Shown: positions 1 through 5,463, numbered from the stretch's first letter. The stretch is DNA of 5,951 nucleotides from Actinomycetes bacterium (GCA_023429855.1 JAEZDB010000078.1:1-5951), one strand, 5' to 3'. Translations and numbers: made by a program. Notes: a model not told the origin generated them from the sequence alone.

Positions 1-164
1 AGCTCCTGCTGCGCCGGCGGCGCACCGCAACCAGCGCGCTCGCGACGAGTCCGGTGCCGGCAGCGGGCGCTCAGGCGCCGGCCGCGCCCGTCGCTGCTAC
101 GGCGCCCGCCGGAGCGGGCGACGTCGCAGACGACTTCGAGATCACGCTGCGGCCGCGGAGCTAG
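1..164 (+). CDS. 3' end of an unidentified gene with the DDFEITLR C-terminal motif
   Basis: Only the last 53 or so codons are inside the window; the reading frame begins at base 3 and ends at TAG 162-164, followed at once by a second in-frame TAG (165-167). The visible protein starts LLLRRRR, which could be the end of a transmembrane helix followed by a stop-transfer cluster, although the helix itself is outside the window. It continues with about 30 residues of Ala/Pro/Gly-rich linker and ends DDFEITLRPRS. That ending closely matches two segments in the E2-like protein encoded at 3870-4553, which is the main reason to believe this frame is coding. The gene converges on the JAMM gene, with only about 10 bp between the stop codons. 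The function cannot be named from this fragment. If LLLRRRR does mark the cytoplasmic end of a helix, the motif-bearing tail would be cytoplasmic. Confidence 0.72.
   Translation, partial: LLLRRRRTATSALATSPVPAAGAQAPAAPVAATAPAGAGDVADDFEITLRPRS
129..155 (+). other. DFxIxLR peptide motif, copy 1 (DDFEITLRP)
   Basis: Codons 129-155 encode DDFEITLRP, three residues before the C-terminus of the truncated plus-strand gene. Six of nine positions match both E2 copies, counting Pro/Gln at the last position as a match. It follows a low-complexity Ala/Pro linker, as expected for an exposed short linear motif. The function is unknown. Confidence 0.6.
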
Positions 165-174
165 TAGTCCAAAG

Positions 175-1356
175 TCAGTTGATGCTGCCTTGCGGGGGCT
201 TGCGTTGGGGGGGCGTCTGCGGGGGATTCGCTGGCTGCGGCGCCGCCGACCTCGACGGCGTCGCCGTCGCCGGCGTCTGCGTCTGCTCGGGCAGCCCGTT
301 GTCGCCCCCACTGTTCGTGGCGACCTTCTTCACACGCTTGAGCTTGTAGGCGTCGACCGACTTCTTGTTCTCAGCCGCGAGCGCCGCAATGCCGGCCGCT
401 TTGAACGACTGCGCGGCTTCGCGCTGGCTCTTGGCGTTGGCCTGCGCCTTGTCCTTCACGCCCTCGTCGGTCACGGAGACGCCGTTGACCGAGCGTTCGT
501 CGCCGCCGCTGCCGGTCGCGATCACGAGGCCGACGCCAGCGACGAGGACGACGCCAGCGACACCGGCCAGCAGGCCGCGACGACGGCGCGCCGCCTGTCG
601 CTCTTGCTCGATGCGCGGATCGACCGGACGCCGGAGACCGCCCACAGGCGAACCGATGCCGGCCCCTGGAGCCGGCGCGGCGTGCACCGGGCGGCGCGCG
701 CCGCCGACCTCGTCGTCACCGACCACGAGCCCTGGGGCTGCAGCACCGTCGCCGTCTGGAGCATCATCCAAGCTCGCCAGGTCGTCGAGCCCGATCGTCA
801 GTTTGCCGGCGGCAGGCCGTGGCGGCGGCATCAGGTCACGCTTGTGAATCGGCACGCCTTCTGCGCCGAGCCCGCCCGAGCTGCCGCCGACGTGCGCCGT
901 GGAGAAGTCCTCGACGCACTCGAACATCGCGACCTCGCCGTCGCGCCAGCCGAAGATGCCCTCGGAGTGCTCGATCGGGTCGACGACGTACGCAAACTGG
1001 TGCTGATCACCGAAGAAGTTGCGGTGGATGAAGAGGTCGTGCTCCGACAGGAAGATTCCGAAGCCGGGATGCGAGTGGTACCAGCCGACGATCTGCGTGT
1101 TGGGGAACTCCTCTTCCTGCCGCTCGAGGATCGTCTCCCACGCCTCGTGGGTGAAGGTCACGCTTGCACGCTCGCCGACCGCCTCGAGTGCTGGGATCAC
1201 GCCCGTCACTCGCGAGCGGCCGGTGCGGCCGTCGATCCGGCCGACGATCACGCCGCCCACCTCGTGATCGGCGTGATCGAAGATATGGCGGTGCATCGCC
1301 GTGCGGTGCCGCTCGGCGATGTCGGCGATCCGCAGCTCCTGGACTCCTGCGCTCAT
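175..1356 (-). CDS. Membrane-anchored JAMM (JAB1/MPN) metalloprotease, probable Ubl deconjugase
   Basis: This is a 393-residue protein with an N-terminal JAMM/MPN+ domain (about residues 5-150). The zinc protease signature is complete: Glu32 in HEVGGVIVG, then H94-S-H96-P-G, Ser104 and Asp107, with the standard H-x-H-x7-S-x2-D spacing. JAMM enzymes hydrolyse isopeptide or peptide bonds after the C-terminal Gly of ubiquitin-like proteins. Beside E1, E2 and Ubl genes, this one is most simply a deconjugase. A Gly/Asp/Pro-rich linker (about 155-255) leads to RRRR (257-260) and one hydrophobic helix (261-281). The positive-inside rule puts the catalytic domain in the cytoplasm and the last 110 residues, a Lys/Ala-rich helical stretch then a Pro-rich tail, outside. 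The ATG at 1356 is preferred over a start 14 codons upstream because it overlaps the E1 stop as ATGA and follows a strong ribosome site. Family assignment is very secure; the target is inferred. Confidence 0.93.
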   Translation of the reverse strand: MSAGVQELRIADIAERHRTAMHRHIFDHADHEVGGVIVGRIDGRTGRSRVTGVIPALEAVGERASVTFTHEAWETILERQEEEFPNTQIVGWYHSHPGFGIFLSEHDLFIHRNFFGDQHQFAYVVDPIEHSEGIFGWRDGEVAMFECVEDFSTAHVGGSSGGLGAEGVPIHKRDLMPPPRPAAGKLTIGLDDLASLDDAPDGDGAAAPGLVVGDDEVGGARRPVHAAPAPGAGIGSPVGGLRRPVDPRIEQERQAARRRRGLLAGVAGVVLVAGVGLVIATGSGGDERSVNGVSVTDEGVKDKAQANAKSQREAAQSFKAAGIAALAAENKKSVDAYKLKRVKKVATNSGGDNGLPEQTQTPATATPSRSAAPQPANPPQTPPQRKPPQGSIN

Positions 1357-2567
1357 CGCGCCTCCTCCTCGACCAGATGGGCCTCGACGAACTCCCACGG
1401 GTGCGGATCGTCGAGGACGAAGTGAATCCGCGCCGCAGCGCCGCGCGCCGTGACGACATCAGCAGGCGGGAGCCCGAGATCGGCCGGCGTTAGTCCGACC
1501 AGCTCGGGATCGGCCGCGCTCACGGAGTGGCGGACGTCGAGCACGCGCTCCCCGCCGCAGTCTGGACAGAGCGCACTGCCCGTGGTCGCCTTGGTGAGCA
1601 GGACCGGGTCGTCGTCGCCGACGCCGTGCTCAGGGCAGGTGAACGACACGATCACGTCGTGCTCGAGGTCGATGGCGATCTCGTCGGCGGGCACGGAGAA
1701 CTCCCAAGCGCCGCGGTCGAGCAACGCCCCGAAGGACTCGTCACGCGGTACGACGGTGGCGCCGTCGAGCGCGTAGGTGTCGTGGCTCATGCACCCGTCC
1801 TGGCGCGGGTACTCGACCACGTATGAGTCGTGCGTCATCCCGTTCACCACGAACCCCTTGCCCGCCATGCTCTCGGGGAGGCGATCCTGGTGCAGCAGCT
1901 TGATGGCCTCCTGCACCTGCATGCCTGCGACGACGCTCGCCGACGTGCCGGTGGTCGGCACCTTGCCGTCGAGCATCTCCTCACGCGTGAGGAGGGCGCA
2001 GGTCCGGCGAGCGGCGAGCAGCTCGTGGTCGCGGTCGCTCATCGTGCACTCGTAACACGCCGAATCCGGCGGAGAGAACACGCGCACCACGCCCATCAGG
2101 CCCTCGATCGCGCCGTCGATCCAGGGAATCCCCGCCTTCCAGCAGGCCTGGTTGGTGTGCAGTCGCGCCTCCCGGTTGTCGAGGCCGCCGAGGACGAGGT
2201 CGAACCCGGAGAAGCTGCCGACGCCGATCGCGTGGCGGATGTCGCCGGTGACCGCGTGGAAGGCCACGTCGGGGTTGAGTTCGCGAGCCGCCTCGCAGAC
2301 GACCTCGGCCTTCAGCCGGCCTTCATCGGACGCGCGAAAGAAGACGCACCGCGACAGGTTCGAGTTCTCGATCGTGTCCATGTCGGCGACGACGACGGTG
2401 CCGACTCCGGCGAGCGCGAGGTTCTTCACCAGCTCGTTGCCGAGTGCACCTGCGCCGACCACGAGCACGCGGGCGGCGGCCAGGCGGTCCTGCTCCCACC
2501 AGCTGATCAGCGTCTGGCGGTGGTAGCGGCCCTGCTCGTCGTCGGCCTGGCTCTGCGCGGCGGCCAT
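1353..2567 (-). CDS. E1-like ThiF/MoeB-family Ubl-activating enzyme with a C-terminal zinc-ribbon extension
   Basis: This 404-residue protein belongs to the E1/ThiF/MoeB adenylating superfamily. It begins with RYHRQ (14-18), then the nucleotide-binding loop GAGALG (38-43), acidic ADMD (61-64), E67-N-S-N-L-S-R73, Lys86 and LDNREAR (129-135). C171-x2-C174 is the first half of the usual structural zinc site; C259-x2-H262 may supply the second half. Cys190, in RRTCALL before the GTSASVVAGMQ helix, sits where E1 enzymes place the catalytic thioester Cys. A second possible zinc ribbon, CPEHG (311-315) with CPDCGG (334-339), precedes a 65-residue tail rich in Ala, Asp and Pro. Plain MoeB-type proteins are near 250 residues, so about 120 are additional. 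It should adenylate the Ubl Gly and pass it to the E2. The ATG at 2567 has GGAG six bases upstream, almost touching the Ubl stop. Confidence 0.93.
   Translation of the reverse strand: MAAAQSQADDEQGRYHRQTLISWWEQDRLAAARVLVVGAGALGNELVKNLALAGVGTVVVADMDTIENSNLSRCVFFRASDEGRLKAEVVCEAARELNPDVAFHAVTGDIRHAIGVGSFSGFDLVLGGLDNREARLHTNQACWKAGIPWIDGAIEGLMGVVRVFSPPDSACYECTMSDRDHELLAARRTCALLTREEMLDGKVPTTGTSASVVAGMQVQEAIKLLHQDRLPESMAGKGFVVNGMTHDSYVVEYPRQDGCMSHDTYALDGATVVPRDESFGALLDRGAWEFSVPADEIAIDLEHDVIVSFTCPEHGVGDDDPVLLTKATTGSALCPDCGGERVLDVRHSVSAADPELVGLTPADLGLPPADVVTARGAAARIHFVLDDPHPWEFVEAHLVEEEAR
1361..1370 (-). promoter_or_regulatory. Strong Shine-Dalgarno for the JAMM gene, inside the end of the E1 gene
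   Basis: The minus strand reads GAGGAGGAGG here, four bases before the ATG at 1356. It lies in the last codons of the E1 gene (Glu-Glu-Glu-Ala-Arg). With the ATGA stop/start overlap (1353-1356) it indicates translational coupling and decides the JAMM start codon. Confidence 0.8.
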
Positions 2568-2578
2568 GCGCTGCTCCG

Positions 2579-2839
2579 TCAGCCCGCGGTGATCTCGGCG
2601 ACGAGGCGCAGCACGTCGCCGTCGCCGACACCGGCCGTCTCGAGCGTCTCGTGGTCGCCGATCTGGCGGCCGCTGCGCTTGTGGTGGAACTTGTAGGAGA
2701 GCGGCTGCCCATCAGGGCCGACGCTTGGCAGCTCCATGAGCTCGATCAGCTTGGCCATGATGCGGCCGGCCGGCGCGTTGCCGGGCACGGTGGCGTCCTC
2801 GGTCTTGCTGCCGGTGGCGTCGATGACGGTGATGTCCAT
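2579..2839 (-). CDS. YukD/EsaB-type ubiquitin-like modifier ending in Ala-Gly
   Basis: This is an 86-residue protein with a beta-grasp layout: strand DITVID, VP near residue 18, helix AGRIMAKLIELM (24-36), then YKFHHKRSGRQIGDHETLETAGVGDGDVLRLV. The SGR-x-I…TL…AGV-x-DGD-x-L pattern is typical of YukD/EsaB ubiquitin-like domains, including those of type VII secretion systems. The protein ends EITAG, so a Gly carboxylate is exposed without trimming, as expected for a modifier activated by the adjacent E1. It ends Ala-Gly rather than the Gly-Gly of ubiquitin and has no Cys. The start ATG at 2839 has GAGGA 11 bases upstream, which is rather far, but no better start exists. A longer frame through this region is an Arg-rich shadow of the FHA gene. 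That it is conjugated is inference from context; a structural role like EsaB's is the alternative. Confidence 0.9.
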   Translation of the reverse strand: MDITVIDATGSKTEDATVPGNAPAGRIMAKLIELMELPSVGPDGQPLSYKFHHKRSGRQIGDHETLETAGVGDGDVLRLVAEITAG

Positions 2840-2882
2840 GAGTGTCGGGGTCCTCGGAGTGGGTGGAGACGTGGCGTGAGAC

Positions 2883-2897
2883 GAGCCCCACGGGCTC
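2883..2897 (-). other. Small GC hairpin over the FHA gene stop codon
   Basis: The transcript would read GAGCCC-GUG-GGGCUC, a perfect 6-bp stem with a 3-base loop overlapping the FHA stop codon. No U-tract follows. It sits at the only sizeable gap in the operon (2840-2895) and could act in mRNA processing, partial termination or stability. Chance is a real possibility in DNA this GC-rich. Confidence 0.3.
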
Positions 2898-3873
2898 AGT
2901 CCCGCTCCTGGTAGAGCAGGGTGGTGGCGCCGATCTGGATCTGATCGCCGGAACGAAGCGGGCGGCTGCGGACCGGTGCGCCGTTCACGCCGACCGGCGC
3001 GCCGTCGATCGCGCTGACGATCCGGCGCGGTCCGTCGACGGCGATCTGCGCATGGAACGGCTGAGCGCCCGGGTCCTTGATCAACGTGATCTGGCACTTC
3101 GGTGCCGAGCCGACGGTCGTCAGGTCGTGGTAGAGGATGAACTCCTTGCCGGCCATGCCGCCAGCCACGACGCGCAGCCAGGCCTGGCGCCGCGCGCCCT
3201 CGACGAGCCCGATCGCCGCACCGGTGCAGATGCCGATCGCCGCGAGCCCGATCAGCCGAGCCTCGGCGTCGCCGTCGACGCGCTGACCGACGTAGTGGAA
3301 GAGCACGCCGCCGATCGCGCCGCCGATCAGCCCGCCGATCAAGCCGTTGACCGCCTTGCGGCCGGAGCGCTCGGTGAGACCGCCGACCAATCCGATGCCG
3401 ACGCCGAACGCCGACCATGCCAGCGCTCGCAGGAGGTAGAACCGCGGGGCACCCGGGTCCTGGGCCTGCTGAAGCTGGTCGAAGAGCAGGTACGACAGCG
3501 CACCGGCCGCCGCGCCGACGACGGCGCCGACCACGGCCGCCAGAGCACCGCGCACGATCGCACGGTCCCAGATCCCGTCGCGGACGTCGGACGCCGCTGC
3601 GACGATGAGCGAGTAGATCGTGGCGAGGACCGCCGTATAGAGGGCGACCGGTCCGAGACTCCGACCATCCGCGATCCCCGCGGCTTCCGTGACCGCCCAG
3701 CCGAGCACGATCGCCACGTAGCCCAGCAGCGCTCCGCCGACGGCGAGGCCGAGCGTCGCCTCCCATGCGGGGCGGCCGCCAGCTTCACCGCCAATCTGCG
3801 AGCGAGCAGGGCCCGCGCTGAGCTTCGGCAGCGCCGGCTGCTCGCGCTCTCCAGAGGTGACCGGGGCGCTCAT
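2896..3873 (-). CDS. Polytopic membrane protein with a C-terminal FHA domain
   Basis: This is a 325-residue protein. A polar N-terminus (1-35) is followed by about six hydrophobic helices (near 38-61, 73-95, 106-131, 145-166, 174-196 and 206-225). Several are very Gly/Ala-rich; the fifth contains GLIGGLIGGAIGG, a glycine-zipper-like pattern suited to tight helix packing. Residues 240-325 resemble a forkhead-associated domain: TVGS (253-256), PFHAQI (272-277), VNG (296-298), then a GDQIQIG strand. The FHA His and Asn-Gly are kept, but the Arg of the usual GR turn is Ser256 and the Ser usually before the His is not evident, so phosphothreonine binding may be weakened or lost. An even helix count puts FHA and N-terminus in the cytoplasm. 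The ATG at 3873 overlaps the E2 stop as ATGA and has AGGAG eight bases upstream. It may act as a membrane scaffold or receptor; that is inference. Confidence 0.85.
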   Translation of the reverse strand: MSAPVTSGEREQPALPKLSAGPARSQIGGEAGGRPAWEATLGLAVGGALLGYVAIVLGWAVTEAAGIADGRSLGPVALYTAVLATIYSLIVAAASDVRDGIWDRAIVRGALAAVVGAVVGAAAGALSYLLFDQLQQAQDPGAPRFYLLRALAWSAFGVGIGLVGGLTERSGRKAVNGLIGGLIGGAIGGVLFHYVGQRVDGDAEARLIGLAAIGICTGAAIGLVEGARRQAWLRVVAGGMAGKEFILYHDLTTVGSAPKCQITLIKDPGAQPFHAQIAVDGPRRIVSAIDGAPVGVNGAPVRSRPLRSGDQIQIGATTLLYQERD

Positions 3874-4553
3874 GCCGTGGGCTCCTGACGGAGTGTGATG
3901 ACGAAGTCCTCATCGTCGGCGAGCGGGGTCGCCGGCGTTGGCGCTGGCGCCTCACCAGCCTCCGGCTCGGGATTGGCGCCGTCCTCGGTCTCGGACTCCG
4001 CCTCCGCGGCGCCGACCGCGACCGGCGCGGGGCGCAGCTCGATCTCGAAGTCGGCGGTACCGAGGTCGACGTCGCCGATCGGGAGCAGCGACTCGTGCTC
4101 AGCGACCCAGCGCGCCGCCACGGCGTTGAGCGGGCTCTTCACGTTGTAGACCCGGAACTGGAGCATTTCGCCCATCTTCGTGACGATGTCGGTGAGCGGC
4201 TGGCCAGCCGACCAGTAGTCGGCGATGCAGTACTTCGTCTGGTCGACGTTCGGATGGAAGACGTCGCTGCGCGGCACCGCGATCGGCTGCTCACGTGGGT
4301 AGCCGAGCGGCAGCTGAAGGTCGACGACGTGCTCCTCGGCGACGAACGGCTGATCGCCTTCGATGCGCAGGCTCTTGAGCAGGTACGTGATCCGGTAACG
4401 CTCGGGCGGCATCGCACCGAGTGGCTCGACCCGAATGTGTGGGTGCCCCGCGAGCTCGGCGCGGATCGCCTCGTAGTCGGCCATCAGCCGCCGCTGACGC
4501 GGGCTGACGGACGCCGGGGCGGGCGGTGGTTGGGGCGGCGTAGAACTCGACAT
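3870..4553 (-). CDS. E2-like (UBC-fold) Ubl-conjugating protein with a motif-bearing disordered tail
   Basis: This is a 227-residue protein. After a Pro/Ser-rich start, residues 18-155 follow the UBC fold: helix RQRRLMADYEAIRAEL, strands, LPLGYPREQP (81-90), FHPN (99-102), active-site candidate Cys109 in KYCIADYW, WSAGQPLTDIV, and SPLN (140-143). This order matches eukaryotic E2s (YPxxPP, HPN, Cys, WSPALTI, DPLN). The HPN Asn-to-Cys distance is 7, one shorter than the 8 in typical E2s such as UbcH5. The protein should accept the Ubl from E1 as a thioester and transfer it to targets. Residues 160-227 are acidic and Ala/Pro/Glu-rich and carry ADFEIELRP (167-175) and EDFVITLRQ (215-223). As first gene of the operon it overlaps the FHA gene by 4 bp. 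The ATG at 4553 lacks a clear Shine-Dalgarno; Met24 is a less likely start because it would remove part of helix 1. Confidence 0.92.
   Translation of the reverse strand: MSSSTPPQPPPAPASVSPRQRRLMADYEAIRAELAGHPHIRVEPLGAMPPERYRITYLLKSLRIEGDQPFVAEEHVVDLQLPLGYPREQPIAVPRSDVFHPNVDQTKYCIADYWSAGQPLTDIVTKMGEMLQFRVYNVKSPLNAVAARWVAEHESLLPIGDVDLGTADFEIELRPAPVAVGAAEAESETEDGANPEPEAGEAPAPTPATPLADDEDFVITLRQEPTA
3885..3911 (-). other. DFxIxLR peptide motif, copy 3 (EDFVITLRQ, E2 C-terminus)
   Basis: This encodes EDFVITLRQ, four residues before the end of the E2-like protein, preceded by a Pro/Ala/Asp linker. Both its C-terminal placement and its sequence resemble the end of the truncated gene at 1-164. The downstream AGGAG for the FHA gene overlaps its last codons. 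Confidence 0.6.
4029..4055 (-). other. DFxIxLR peptide motif, copy 2 (ADFEIELRP, internal in E2 tail)
   Basis: This encodes ADFEIELRP just after the UBC domain. It is nearly identical to DDFEITLRP in the plus-strand gene at 129-155, with Glu in place of the Thr. About 40 residues of low-complexity acidic linker separate it from the C-terminal copy. Confidence 0.55.
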
Positions 4554-4596
4554 CGCTCGAGCCGCGATGCTGCCAGAGGGGGTCGGCCTGCTCGTG

Positions 4597-4608
4597 GCCA
4601 ACGTTGGC
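4597..4608. promoter_or_regulatory. Perfect 12-bp palindrome in the divergent intergenic region, candidate operator
   Basis: GCCAACGTTGGC is a perfect inverted repeat, 43 bp upstream of the E2 start and 57 bp upstream of the divergent plus-strand start. The 112-bp region 4554-4665 must hold promoters for both transcription units, so a dimeric regulator site here could control both. A second, weaker inverted repeat, AGACC-N8-GGTCT, lies at 4636-4653. No regulator gene is in the window and the site is not matched to a known factor. Confidence 0.4.
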
Positions 4609-4652
4609 AGCCGAACGGGCCCCGAGGACGTGCGCAGACCCTGCCGACGGTC

Positions 4653-4658
4653 TACGGT
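4653..4658 (+). promoter_or_regulatory. Possible -10 element for a leaderless transcript
   Basis: TACGGT fits the TAnnnT pattern of actinobacterial -10 boxes and ends seven bases before the ATG at 4666. No Shine-Dalgarno precedes that ATG, so transcription may begin at or next to the start codon. No convincing -35 box is visible. Confidence 0.35.
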
Positions 4659-4665
4659 CGGCGCA

Positions 4666-5463
4666 ATGTCCGCACCAGCCCCCGCGCCTCGCAGCGCCAC
4701 CTACAGCAACGCCACCATCTTCGCGTCGGGGTTCGGTCTCCTGCTGCTGTTCGCCCTGCTCGGCGTGCTCAGCGTGGTCGTCCGCGACGCCAACGCCGAC
4801 GCACTCGTCGACCGGGTTGTGCCCGGCAAGATCAGCGTGGTGGGAGCCGCGAAGGTCCGCTCGTGGGAGAGCAAGGGCTTCCAGGTCCAGATCCCCGCCG
4901 GCTGGGGCAACATCGCCACGGGCAAGGTCGACATCGAGAACACCGGCGACCTGGCCCAGCTCGATCCCGAGGACCGCGCAGCCCGCCTGCGCCAGTTTGA
5001 GGCGCGGCGGCTGGTGATTCACCGGTGGCAAGGAACGCTCGACGCGCCCGCCGGCGTCACCGACTGCCAGGGCGGCACGGTCTGCGCCGAGATCCAGGTC
5101 GAGCAGGGCTACGGCCGCCGCGACCGCACGGTGCGTGAGTTCGCGACCGACCGCGTTGCCGAGTACGCCAACGACAAGGACCTGCGGTTCATCGACCTCG
5201 GCCCGGTCACGGCGCGCGGCGGCCGGTGGGTCTGGCGGTGGAGCGCGCGCCTCGGCGACCAGGAGCGCACGGCCTACTTCTTCGCGACGTGTCAGGGCGC
5301 CCGCGTCGCGCAGTACTACCAGGTGATTCTGCGCGCTCCGGCGGCCGCCAAGGTGCAGGAGCAGTTCGCTGACATGCTCGGGTCGATCACCACCGACCTG
5401 CCGAGCCAGCCGCGCGGCGAGCGTGGACGTGAGCGCGACTGCAGCGACGTGGTCGACGGCTGA
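4666..5463 (+). CDS. Single-pass exported or membrane-anchored protein with a possible PsbP/LpqN-like domain
   Basis: This is a 265-residue protein. A short Ala/Pro-rich N-terminus is followed by one hydrophobic segment (about 18-39, rich in Leu/Val/Phe) and then a hydrophilic domain, so it is probably anchored by an uncleaved signal with the domain outside. GFQVQIPAGW (71-80), a long alpha/beta middle, and YYQVILRAPAAAKVQEQFADMLGSI (split over 217-241) have the look of the Mog1/PsbP-like fold found in LpqN-type actinobacterial envelope proteins. That call rests on pattern only. C134 and C140 could form a disulfide; C209 and C259 are the other cysteines. The ATG at 4666 is chosen over one 33 codons upstream because the added residues are Arg-rich and the upstream start would cover the divergent regulatory region. 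The gene is divergent from the E2 operon; a functional link is unproven. Confidence 0.82.
   Translation: MSAPAPAPRSATYSNATIFASGFGLLLLFALLGVLSVVVRDANADALVDRVVPGKISVVGAAKVRSWESKGFQVQIPAGWGNIATGKVDIENTGDLAQLDPEDRAARLRQFEARRLVIHRWQGTLDAPAGVTDCQGGTVCAEIQVEQGYGRRDRTVREFATDRVAEYANDKDLRFIDLGPVTARGGRWVWRWSARLGDQERTAYFFATCQGARVAQYYQVILRAPAAAKVQEQFADMLGSITTDLPSQPRGERGRERDCSDVVDG

Noticed and set aside
125..221. 8-bp inverted repeat CGCAGACG (125-132) / CGTCTGCG (214-221) around the left convergent junction
   Set aside because: The arms are 81 bases apart and inside coding sequence, with no T-tract; chance is likely at this GC content.
190..1425. Long plus-strand open frame (411 codons) opposite the JAMM gene
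   Set aside because: It is Arg/Ala/Val/Asp-rich with no recognisable domain, covers the complete JAMM gene and runs past the E1/JAMM junction. Long antisense frames are expected in DNA this GC-rich.
2840..3766. Long N-terminal extension of the Ubl frame
   Set aside because: The added residues are an Arg/Gly-rich shadow of the FHA gene. The beta-grasp domain starts exactly at the ATG at 2839, which has a ribosome site upstream.
2579..3873. A type VII (ESX) secretion locus, suggested by the YukD-like and FHA domains
   Set aside because: No WXG100 protein, FtsK/SpoIIIE ATPase or mycosin is in the window. A link remains possible through genes outside it.
1830..3888. Plus-strand open frames at 1830-2696 and 2842-3888 opposite E1, Ubl and FHA
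   Set aside because: Low-complexity Arg/Asp/Ala/His composition with no motif, and they cross real gene junctions on the other strand. They are mirror frames of the real codons.
175..4553. Naming the operon as the Bil antiphage system
   Set aside because: It shares the Ubl/E2/JAMM/E1 set, but the modifier looks like a single YukD-type domain and the operon holds a membrane FHA gene and a membrane-anchored JAMM. Gene order and parts do not justify that name.
4095..5000. Plus-strand open frame spanning the E2 gene and into the next gene
   Set aside because: It crosses the divergent intergenic region and turns Arg-rich; the E2 and the 4666 gene explain both halves far better.
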